Below, one piece after another: positions 1 through 6,062 of a stretch of DNA of 6,099 bases (position 1 is its first letter; every line of letters starts with the position of its first letter). Origin of the DNA: Candidatus Thorarchaeota archaeon. GTDB taxonomy: Archaea > Asgardarchaeota > Thorarchaeia > Thorarchaeales > Thorarchaeaceae. Under the pieces are notes generated by a model. It had not been told where the DNA came from, ran no database searches, and was given only the letters and a program-made list of their open reading frames with translations. A program made the position numbers and the translations under genes. The stretch is taken from NCBI GenBank assembly GCA_018238825.1, contig JABCSP010000142.1:1-6099 (forward strand), written 5' to 3'.

Positions 1-2
1 AA

Positions 3-2288
3 GAAACAAACGAAGTGATTTCCTTCACTACTGGTACTGATTGGGATGAAGTGTATTCAGTCCACGACTGGGCTAATGAACCTGCAATCTATCCTTTCTT
101 TCCATCAATTAACGAGGTTCTGAAATCGATGGCAGTAAAGGTGGAACTTCCAGATGATTACTGGAAGCACGGTCTCCCAATGCGTCGTGCAATTTTCTTT
201 CATGAGGTTATGATTCACTACATGCCAACATCGGTCATAGATGGAGAACTGATTGTAGGGTTTAATTTCAATACTGCACTATCTAGGTCTCTCAATAAGT
301 CTGAAACCGCTAGTAGGACCAAGGATATGAAAAAATGGTTCAAAGAAGCAACTCGTTTGAATGAGATAGGTGTAGGTACCGCCACTGCAGTTCCAGGTCA
401 CCTGATTCCTCACTATGCTAGAGTTATGAAAATTGGTCTAAAGGGAATTGCAGAGGAGTATGAAGAATTACTGAAAGGTGATCTAACTTCCGAACATCGA
501 GAGTTTGTGGAATCCCTTATTCTAGGATGTCAAACTGCTAGAGATGTTGGAAAGAGGTATGCAAAGAAAGCACGAGAGCTTGCTGAATCAGAAACAGAAC
601 AAAAACGCAAAGCTGAGTTAGAGAAAATTGCTGAGGTTTGTGATAGAGTTCCCTGGGAAGCTCCTGTTACATTCTGGGATGCTTTGCAGTCCCTATGGAT
701 TACACACATGCTTGTGATGGCTGCTGAGTCTTATCCTGGTGCTGGTCTTTCTCATGGAAGATGGGACCAGTATATGTACCCGTTCTACAAGAAGGACATT
801 GAGTCAGGAGAACTCACGAGAGAACAAGCAAAAGAATTGATGCAGTGTTACTGGGTCAAACACAACTATGTGTACGACTTTCAAGGAAAACTAGGAATGA
901 ATCAAGGTATAAACTCAAGCTTTGGTCAGCTCATGACCTTGAGTGGATGCGGCCCAAATGGTGAGGACCTGACAAATGACCTCACTTGGCTTGCTTTGGA
1001 GGTCATCGAGGAAATGAACCTCTTTGAACCAAAACCCAATGTCAGACTTCATAAAAACACACCTCAGGATTTCCTAATTCGCGTTTCAGAGATGGTTTCT
1101 AAAGCACAAGGGTCTCCCTTCCTCATGAACTTTGATGAGCACAGTATAGACGGAATGGTTTGGCAAGGTGTACCTCGCGAAGATGCTTGGGATTACGGTA
1201 TTGTAGGTTGCTTGGAAAATACAATGCAAGGAAATGACAGATCTGATACTGTAGATGTAAACTTCAACTTGGTGAAAGCAATAGAGCTTGTCATGAATAA
1301 TGGTAAGGACCTTGCTACTGGAAAACAGATAGGAATCAAGACAGGAGATCCAAGTAATTTCACAACCTATGAGCAATTTCTTGGTGCAGTAAAAACTCAG
1401 CTAGTTGAATTGATTCGTTTACTCACATCTTGTGGAAACATGGCAGATACAATCCGAGCCAAGTATCAACCTACACCTTACCTTAGCGCTCTCATGGATG
1501 GCTGTGCTGAGAATGGCAAAGATGTCAATGAAGGTGGAACAGTTTGGAATTTCAATACACTTGAGGGAATGGGAATCGCAACAGTTGCAGACTCGGTAGC
1601 TGCGGTCAAGAAGATGGTGTACGAGGAAAAGAAAGTCACAATGTCTGAATTGGTTAAGGCGATAGAAGCAAATTATGAAGGATACGAAGAACTCCGCCAA
1701 CTACTCAGATCAAAGGCACCAAAGTTCGGTAATGATGATGATTACGTAGATGATATTGCTAGGGAGCTCTCGATGTTCTGGGCTGAAGAAGCGTTCAAAC
1801 ATAAGAATCCCTATACTGGTCGTCGTTTCAGAGCTGGTTATCTTTCCTGGAATTACTTTATTCCACTTGCTCCTCTTACTGCTGCAACACCTGATGGTAG
1901 AAGACGAGGAGAATTCATGTCTGGAGGTGTTGGTGCTGTTCAGGGCATGGACGCAAAGGGTCCAACTGCATCTATACGCTCAGTAGGTAAGCTCGGATTG
2001 GAAACCATCCCTAATGGAGCTAGCCACACTATTACTTTGAGTCCTTCTATGGTGAAGACAAAAGAACATGTAGAAAAACTTGCTGCTCTTTTGCGAGCAT
2101 ACAATGAAGTTGGTGGAACTGCTTTGCAGATCAATGTCATTGATGGAGAGACCCTACGTGATGCTCAGAAAAATCCTGATGCCTACTCTAATCTGATGGT
2201 CCGAATTACTGGATACAATGCTTACTTCACTATGGTCGGTAGGGAGCTTCAGGAAGAAATCATCACACGTACGGAGCATTCACTATAA
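3..2288 (+). CDS. Glycyl radical enzyme, PFL/glycerol-dehydratase superfamily, substrate unknown (probably 5'-partial)
   Basis: This is a cytoplasmic, oxygen-sensitive enzyme that would use a stored glycyl radical to make a Cys thiyl radical and start a substrate radical reaction. Counting from the GTG at 15, the PFL domain includes GELIVG (77-82), GRWDQYMYPFY (248-258), the thiyl site GCLEN with Cys399 and Glu401, ATPDGRR (624-630) and the C-terminal glycyl box VRITGYNAYF with radical Gly733, 25 residues from the end. His129 and Ser246 fall where glycerol-dehydratase-type enzymes have substrate-contacting His and Ser. The Cys-Gly spacing (334) is normal. The part before Cys399 is about 35 residues shorter than in glycerol dehydratase, the frame is open to base 3, and no ribosome binding site precedes GTG 15, so the start is probably outside the window. 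The CxE signature argues against true pyruvate formate-lyase (CC). A lyase, dehydratase or alkylsuccinate-synthase-like role cannot be decided. The family call is firm; the substrate is not. Confidence 0.93.
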   Translation, partial: ETNEVISFTTGTDWDEVYSVHDWANEPAIYPFFPSINEVLKSMAVKVELPDDYWKHGLPMRRAIFFHEVMIHYMPTSVIDGELIVGFNFNTALSRSLNKSETASRTKDMKKWFKEATRLNEIGVGTATAVPGHLIPHYARVMKIGLKGIAEEYEELLKGDLTSEHREFVESLILGCQTARDVGKRYAKKARELAESETEQKRKAELEKIAEVCDRVPWEAPVTFWDALQSLWITHMLVMAAESYPGAGLSHGRWDQYMYPFYKKDIESGELTREQAKELMQCYWVKHNYVYDFQGKLGMNQGINSSFGQLMTLSGCGPNGEDLTNDLTWLALEVIEEMNLFEPKPNVRLHKNTPQDFLIRVSEMVSKAQGSPFLMNFDEHSIDGMVWQGVPREDAWDYGIVGCLENTMQGNDRSDTVDVNFNLVKAIELVMNNGKDLATGKQIGIKTGDPSNFTTYEQFLGAVKTQLVELIRLLTSCGNMADTIRAKYQPTPYLSALMDGCAENGKDVNEGGTVWNFNTLEGMGIATVADSVAAVKKMVYEEKKVTMSELVKAIEANYEGYEELRQLLRSKAPKFGNDDDYVDDIARELSMFWAEEAFKHKNPYTGRRFRAGYLSWNYFIPLAPLTAATPDGRRRGEFMSGGVGAVQGMDAKGPTASIRSVGKLGLETIPNGASHTITLSPSMVKTKEHVEKLAALLRAYNEVGGTALQINVIDGETLRDAQKNPDAYSNLMVRITGYNAYFTMVGRELQEEIITRTEHSL

Positions 2289-2290
2289 TG
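2273..2290 (+). promoter_or_regulatory. Ribosome binding site and TAATG stop-start overlap
   Basis: A GGAG at 2273-2276 lies 11 bases before the ATG at 2288. The ATG shares its A with the TAA stop (2286-2288) of the glycyl radical enzyme, giving a one-base TAATG overlap. This fixes the activase start and suggests translational coupling, so enzyme and activase are made together. Confidence 0.7.
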
Positions 2291-3265
2291 ACCACTACTG
2301 GTTTCGTGACCAACATCCAAAGGTGTTCCACTGAGGATGGTCCAGGTATTAGAACAACAGTCTTCTTCAAGGGTTGTCCAATGAGCTGTGTCTGGTGTCA
2401 CAATATAGAAACCATTAATGCAAATCCAGTAATTGTCTGGTACGCAGTGAAGTGTATTGGCGACCAAGCCTGTGTTCGTGCATGCCCCGAATCCGCCATC
2501 GAACTTACACCTGATGGAATTAAAATCAATCGTGAGCTTTGCAAGGTTTGTGGAACTTGTGAGGATGCCTGCCCAACTGGCGCAATAAAGATGATGGGCA
2601 ATTCATGGGACTCTGATAGCCTTGTTGAAGAATTACTCCGCGACAAAGTATTCTTCACTACATCAAATGGTGGTGTTACTCTTTCAGGTGGTGAAGCAAC
2701 CTACCAATCAGCCTTTGCGATAGATATTGCCATTGGACTGAAAGCTAATGATGTGCATGTGGCATTGGACACATGTGGATACTGCAGCGAGAAGATAATG
2801 CGGGATACATTGCAGCATGTGGATATGGTTCTCTACGACCTGAAAATAATGGATCCTCAAAAACATGAGGAGTATACTGGTGTTCCGCTTGACCGAGTAT
2901 TAGCAAATGCGATAGTTGTGTCTGAGAGCGGTAAACCCATCTGGATTCGAACTCCAATTATTCCTGAACATACCGATAGCGAAGAAAACATACGTTCTAT
3001 TGCACAGTTCATAGTGGAGAAACTGCCTAATGTTGTGCGATATGACCTTCTTGCTTTCAATCGAATGTGTACTGACAAGTACAAGCTCTTTGATTTAGAA
3101 TATCCCTTGAAAGATGCTGATTTGATATCTGAAGAAACTATGGAACACCTAGCAGATATCGCTCGAAATGAAGGGGTGGAAAATGTTGAATGGTCCGGAA
3201 TGACTAAGAATTCAACGATACTAACTACAAATGACGAACAGGAGGAAAAAACCTGTGCCAACTAA
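2288..3265 (+). CDS. Glycyl radical enzyme activating enzyme (radical SAM, with ferredoxin-like insert)
   Basis: This 325-residue radical-SAM protein would reductively cleave S-adenosylmethionine and abstract hydrogen from the Gly of the adjacent glycyl radical enzyme. The N-terminus has DGPGIRTTVFFKGC and the radical-SAM cluster motif CxxxCxxC at Cys30, Cys34 and Cys37 (CPMSCVWC). A ferredoxin-like insert follows at about 56-100. Its second cluster motif is complete (Cys85, 88, 91, 95, then Pro). Its first reads Cys56-x2-Asp59-x2-Cys62-x3-Cys66-Pro, so Asp stands where the second Cys is normal. The SAM-binding GGE motif is GGVTLSGGEAT (128-138), with Ala-Thr where many activases have Pro. 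YDLKIMDPQKHEEYTGV is also typical of the family. Length is normal for activases with the insert. It overlaps the upstream gene by 1 base and the downstream gene by 11, indicating one transcript. The partner is almost certainly the neighbouring enzyme. Confidence 0.96.
   Translation: MTTTGFVTNIQRCSTEDGPGIRTTVFFKGCPMSCVWCHNIETINANPVIVWYAVKCIGDQACVRACPESAIELTPDGIKINRELCKVCGTCEDACPTGAIKMMGNSWDSDSLVEELLRDKVFFTTSNGGVTLSGGEATYQSAFAIDIAIGLKANDVHVALDTCGYCSEKIMRDTLQHVDMVLYDLKIMDPQKHEEYTGVPLDRVLANAIVVSESGKPIWIRTPIIPEHTDSEENIRSIAQFIVEKLPNVVRYDLLAFNRMCTDKYKLFDLEYPLKDADLISEETMEHLADIARNEGVENVEWSGMTKNSTILTTNDEQEEKTCAN
3240..3257 (+). promoter_or_regulatory. Strong ribosome binding site deciding a GTG start
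   Basis: AGGAGG at 3240-3245 sits 9 bases before GTG at 3255, inside the activase 3' end. It supports GTG 3255 over the in-frame ATG at 3231, which would add eight residues and place this motif inside the coding region. Confidence 0.8.
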
Positions 3266-4085
3266 GATACTTGATGACGAACTTGTAAACGCAATGAAAA
3301 TATTTGAAACTCCAAAGTTTATGATAACTAAGGATTCGAATGATGAACCCAATTCAAGCCTTGTGATGACATGGACTGTCTATGAAGGAAATACCATGAT
3401 CTATGGTGACTTCTTATCCGAAAAGACTCGTATGAATCTCAATGCTGGTAACAACCAGATGTCGCTCCTAGTAATGACAATGGGACTAGATAGTTGGTTA
3501 ATCAAGTCTGATTTTGAATCTTATCACCGAAATGATGAGTTCTATGAGTTCATTGCCCAAACACCGCTGTTTAGGTATAATCAGTACACCAATGCAAGAT
3601 CTGCTGGTGTTGCTGAGGCAATTTCATCCAGTGACAAATATGGTATCTCAAAACCTTCTGTCCTCTCTTCCTTCATTAAGACAAAGATGGTAAAAGGCAA
3701 AGTTCCAGTTGAAGAAACAATAGAGGGAAATATGCCCAATAATATCTACAAGATTTTTTCGAAGATGGCTGCAGTAAAGGTACTTGCGTTCATTGATGAT
3801 GATGGTTACCCTGCTGCATTTCCTGAGTTTGGCATGCTTCCAGTGTCATCTAATTCAGTGGTCATGAAACGAGACCAAGAAAAACGACGTGGATATTCAC
3901 TTAGAGATGGCCAACGAGTTGCTATTTCACTGGTATCTCTAGACCCTGCTGCATTTCAGATGAAAGGGACTTTTCATGAGATCAATGATAGCACAGGGTA
4001 TGTCAAGTTGGATCGAGTCTATGCCTGCTCACTCCCAAGACCAGGAATTCGTGTAGACCTACCTTTGCTTACCCGGGCAGAATAA
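3255..4085 (+). CDS. Tandem FMN-binding split-barrel protein (pyridoxamine 5'-phosphate oxidase-like)
   Basis: The 276-residue product (from GTG) resembles the pyridoxamine-phosphate-oxidase-like flavin split-barrel superfamily, whose members bind FMN, F420 or heme and act as oxidoreductases or carriers. The first half has the usual order: a strand at about 21-26 (KFMITK), Asn33-Ser-Ser, a strand at 46-52, then FLSEKTRMNLNAG (53-65) and LLVM (71-74), as in FMN phosphate-binding regions. A second, weaker half begins near 171 (VKVLAFIDDDGYPAAFPEFG), followed by DGQRVAISLVSLD (218-230), so the protein appears to be a duplicated barrel. No signal peptide or membrane segment is seen; it is probably cytoplasmic. 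It starts 11 bases before the activase stop and is the last gene of the operon. A role as electron donor to the activase, as a repair or oxygen-protection factor, or as an enzyme acting on the product would all fit; none is shown. The fold call is fairly firm, the cofactor is not proven. Confidence 0.75.
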   Translation: MPTKILDDELVNAMKIFETPKFMITKDSNDEPNSSLVMTWTVYEGNTMIYGDFLSEKTRMNLNAGNNQMSLLVMTMGLDSWLIKSDFESYHRNDEFYEFIAQTPLFRYNQYTNARSAGVAEAISSSDKYGISKPSVLSSFIKTKMVKGKVPVEETIEGNMPNNIYKIFSKMAAVKVLAFIDDDGYPAAFPEFGMLPVSSNSVVMKRDQEKRRGYSLRDGQRVAISLVSLDPAAFQMKGTFHEINDSTGYVKLDRVYACSLPRPGIRVDLPLLTRAE

Positions 4086-4145
4086 ACACAAAATTTTGCC
4101 ACACCGTAACCGTTGATTGTTTCTTGGACAAACCTAGACATAAGT
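4086..4145. other. Short convergent intergenic gap
   Basis: Sixty bases separate the stop of the flavoprotein gene from the stop of the nuclease gene. Besides the hairpin arm at 4133-4145 there is a CAAAATTTTG palindrome at 4089-4098 and scattered T-rich bases on the plus strand (4117-4125). No gene or clear promoter is seen. If the nuclease is RNA-guided, its self-derived guide would come from about 4113-4132. Confidence 0.6.
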
Positions 4146-4150
4146 CTAAG
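4133..4150 (-). repeat. Hairpin spanning the nuclease gene stop codon
   Basis: On the minus strand this reads CTTAGACTTATGTCTAGG. It can pair as a 7-bp stem (including one G-U pair) with a UUAU loop; the perfect core is TAGAC/GTCTA (4135-4139 with 4144-4148). It includes the TAG stop (4148-4146) of the nuclease gene and extends into the gap. It may be the last helix of an omegaRNA, or part of a termination signal. It is short, so chance is possible. Confidence 0.45.
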
Positions 4151-6062
4151 TAGTCCGCCCACCAACGGCAGTGGGCTTTATTTGAATCTTAAGGATGTTT
4201 CTGGCCGCATTCATATCTGCATGGAGGCGTGATTCACACTTGGGACAGTAGAAGAACTCTCCACCTCTCTCTTCCTCTGTGGAACCACTGTCCTTCACAC
4301 GAAGGCCCCGTTCACCACAGGCACTACACTTCCGGGAGGTCCATGCGGGACTCACAGTCCAGACTCCTCCGTACCTGTGACCGAGAGCAGCTCGTCTGTA
4401 CCTTACTCCCTCGATTATCTGTCCCCAGAGGTTGGTTGACAGGTTCCAGCTGAAGGTCCTCATCCCTCCCTTTCCCTGGAAGTATCTAAGGTCCTCAAAA
4501 TAGATGGTCTTGACTCCACGATGTTCACAGAACCACACGGTTTCAGCGGCCAGCTGATGAGAGATCTCACAGTCGATGCGTCGGACCTTTGCCCATGTAG
4601 CCTCCAACTCCCTCTCTTTCTTCAGGATGAAATTTGGAGGCGGCACCATCGCGCGTTTCTTCTCCCAGTTGTTCTTTCGTAGTGCAAGTTCTGACATCAG
4701 GACTCTTGTCCTCTGTCTAAGTGTCACTCGTTTCTTGTACAGCTCTTCCCTTCCAATCTTTACCTCATCATAACTACCTCCACCGTTCTTTACTGACAGG
4801 ACTACTGGATGCCTCAGACCCCGGTCAACTCCCGCTCTTCTTGTTCTTGGAATCCTAGGAAGGACTTGTTTCAACATATCATCATCTGGTGATTTGAAAG
4901 GAATCAACAGAGTGACCCTATGACCTCGGACCTTAAGGACAGGAGGAGCACATCGCCTACTCTTCTTGAGTACCCCCATATTTTTCTTCAGTTCCAAAAT
5001 CTCTTCTGGGTCAGGGTCTTTCCTAGATTTCAATGAGGACAGTCTTCGAGTGAGTTGTTGAAGTCTGATAGTATTTCTGAGCTGTATGCTCATATCCTGA
5101 AACCGTTCCGCCCGATATTCTAGTTCTATAGCTCTCCATTCATTCCCCTTCTCTCTGGCCTCACTTGCCTTGTTTCTGGCATGAGCTGCTCTTCTTGGCA
5201 ACCAATCAAGAAAGCGGAATCGGAGAGTCTGACTCCTGTACGGGGAATCCGGAGCACGTTCATGTCCAGTGATTCCTGGTGGTGTCTTGATGTAGAGGAT
5301 GATCTCGTCCTCTCTCTCAGGGTCTTCCTTGAACCAGTACCCCTGTCCAGTGGTGTTCTCGGTGGATGCAGCAAACTCCATAGTTGTCTTTCTGAATACA
5401 GGCTGAGTGAAAGGGTAATTGTTATTCTTCCAATCATTGACCAGTAATACCATGGTGTCAAGGGTTACTGTTCCGGTATTAGACTTCATCAAGTCTCGCA
5501 CCCGTCGTCTCTGAATGCTTCGGACTGAAGAGGAGGAATCCAATTCATTGAGGAGTTGGATATCTAGAGCTCGGCGGACCTGCTTGCAGGCTGCAAGAGC
5601 ATAGTGATAGTAAGAACCTTTCTTCTTCCCACCGGACTCCCTGACCTTTCGGATAAGGTCTGCAGGGATTCTCTTTAGAAACAAAAGTCGTCTGAGCTGC
5701 TCCCCGTCATTAGATAGAATATCAAGAAGAGCATTGACTAATTTTCTCCGAGTATAGTTTGAGAGGATGATTCTGGCTGCGGTCTCAAGGACATTCCTGT
5801 ACATCCGTTCAAAGACAAGAAGACCAAACTCATTGGTTCTCTTCCATTCAAGGAATGGCTCCTCTCTCAGGACAACATACCCCTGTCCCTTCGAGCCCTC
5901 TAACTTCATCCCCACAGAAACTGCTCTTGGAGGAAGTGCATACACCTTGTTGAGAACCAGATTGACTGCTTCAATGTACTTGCCAAAGTGTTGCCCTAAT
6001 ACTTGAAGGTCGACCTCAGAACATTTTTTTCCAGACACCTTGGTCACTAATTGCTTGGCCAC
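4146..6062 (-). CDS. Oversized TnpB/Cas12-like RuvC nuclease (IS605 OrfB family), possibly 5'-partial
   Basis: This would be an RNA-guided DNA nuclease of the TnpB/Cas12 lineage. The C-terminal third matches TnpB: RuvC-I GVDRGLRHPVVLSV with Asp413, RuvC-II IYFEDLR with Glu523, a zinc ribbon CSAC (Cys579/582) and CPKC (Cys606/609), and RuvC-III HADMNAARNIL with Asp616. The catalytic triad is intact. The N-terminal ~412 residues are about twice the usual TnpB length. A TnpB-like start (VTKVSGKK, then FGKYIEAVNLVLNKVY at 26-41) leads into helical basic sequence, a beta-rich stretch at about 217-285, a highly charged probable coiled coil at about 286-370, and a beta segment (VLKVRGHRVTLLIPF) just before RuvC. 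The start is GTG at 6062 without a clear ribosome binding site, and the frame is open to the window edge with no other start codon in view. It is convergent with the metabolic operon, with a 60-base gap. No TnpA is visible. A type V effector without CRISPR, or a large archaeal TnpB, would both fit. Confidence 0.88.
   Translation of the reverse strand: MAKQLVTKVSGKKCSEVDLQVLGQHFGKYIEAVNLVLNKVYALPPRAVSVGMKLEGSKGQGYVVLREEPFLEWKRTNEFGLLVFERMYRNVLETAARIILSNYTRRKLVNALLDILSNDGEQLRRLLFLKRIPADLIRKVRESGGKKKGSYYHYALAACKQVRRALDIQLLNELDSSSSVRSIQRRRVRDLMKSNTGTVTLDTMVLLVNDWKNNNYPFTQPVFRKTTMEFAASTENTTGQGYWFKEDPEREDEIILYIKTPPGITGHERAPDSPYRSQTLRFRFLDWLPRRAAHARNKASEAREKGNEWRAIELEYRAERFQDMSIQLRNTIRLQQLTRRLSSLKSRKDPDPEEILELKKNMGVLKKSRRCAPPVLKVRGHRVTLLIPFKSPDDDMLKQVLPRIPRTRRAGVDRGLRHPVVLSVKNGGGSYDEVKIGREELYKKRVTLRQRTRVLMSELALRKNNWEKKRAMVPPPNFILKKERELEATWAKVRRIDCEISHQLAAETVWFCEHRGVKTIYFEDLRYFQGKGGMRTFSWNLSTNLWGQIIEGVRYRRAALGHRYGGVWTVSPAWTSRKCSACGERGLRVKDSGSTEEERGGEFFYCPKCESRLHADMNAARNILKIQIKPTAVGGRTT
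4157..4183 (+). terminator. Hairpin plus T-rich tail, possible terminator of the GRE operon
   Basis: GCCCAC (4157-4162) pairs with GTGGGC (4171-4176) around an 8-base loop, and TTTATTT follows at 4177-4183 on the plus strand. It lies 72 bases past the flavoprotein stop and looks like an intrinsic terminator for plus-strand transcripts. It also lies wholly inside the last codons of the convergent nuclease gene (encoding PTAVGG), so on the minus strand the same stem could be an omegaRNA helix. The T tail favours a plus-strand terminator; the position at a TnpB-like 3' end favours the RNA role. Both may hold. Confidence 0.45.
4243..4305 (-). repeat. Nested inverted repeats in the zinc-ribbon coding region
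   Basis: Perfect 7-base arms GGACAGT (4243-4249) and ACTGTCC (4287-4293) enclose perfect 5-base arms TCCAC (4260-4264) and GTGGA (4279-4283). A competing 5-bp hairpin CCTTC-ACAC-GAAGG occupies 4292-4305 and shares two bases with the outer stem, so the two could be alternative states. They overlap codons of the loop between the two Cys pairs of the zinc ribbon, and may be structural elements of the candidate guide RNA. Confidence 0.4.

Larger units (their letters stand above)
4133..4310 (-). ncRNA. Candidate omegaRNA-like 3'-end RNA overlapping the nuclease gene
   Basis: TnpB nucleases of IS200/IS605-type elements work with an RNA made from the 3' end of their own gene plus the element right end; the bases just beyond the end act as guide. 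Here the last ~165 bases of the gene hold several inverted repeats: 4292-4296/4301-4305, 4243-4249/4287-4293 with 4260-4264/4279-4283 nested inside it, and 4157-4162/4171-4176. A further hairpin at 4133-4150 crosses the stop. If the scaffold ends near 4133, the guide would run from 4132 toward lower coordinates. The 5' boundary given is arbitrary. This is inference from family knowledge and repeats seen by eye, with no fold energy computed. Confidence 0.3.

Noticed and set aside
15..2288. Naming the first gene pyruvate formate-lyase (pflB/pflD)
   Set aside because: Pyruvate formate-lyase has adjacent Cys-Cys at the thiyl site; this protein has GCLEN with a single Cys and a Glu, so it belongs to the Glu-containing GREs.
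1086..2467. Minus-strand and alternative-frame reading frames within the glycyl radical enzyme gene (for example 1086-1376, 1419-1700, 1750-1986, 1940-2140, 2249-2467)
   Set aside because: They are short, lack recognisable domains and lie opposite or inside a strongly supported conserved gene.
3231..3254. ATG at 3231 as start of the flavoprotein gene
   Set aside because: The AGGAGG at 3240-3245 is correctly spaced for GTG 3255 and would otherwise be buried in coding sequence; the extra residues TNRRKKP look like read-through of that motif.
2398..3261. Minus-strand reading frames opposite the activase, including 134 codons at 2857-3261
   Set aside because: The activase motifs on the plus strand explain this region; the antisense products show no family features.
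4089..4098. CAAAATTTTG palindrome as an operator
   Set aside because: It is a short AT-rich palindrome right after a stop codon with no promoter nearby; likely chance.
4229..6006. Plus-strand reading frames (4229-4453, 4576-4773, 5181-5447, 5767-6006) and the alternative minus frame 5126-5461 across the nuclease gene
   Set aside because: The nuclease has continuous conserved RuvC and zinc-ribbon motifs on the minus strand; the others are low-complexity shadows.
6024..6030. Run of seven T (A7 on the coding strand) as a programmed frameshift site
   Set aside because: The frame is continuous through it (Gly-Lys-Lys-Cys) and no overlapping frame downstream encodes a recognisable product.
4146..6062. 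Domesticated, nuclease-dead TnpB repressor (TldR-like)
   Set aside because: Those proteins lose RuvC catalytic residues; here Asp413, Glu523 and Asp616 all remain.
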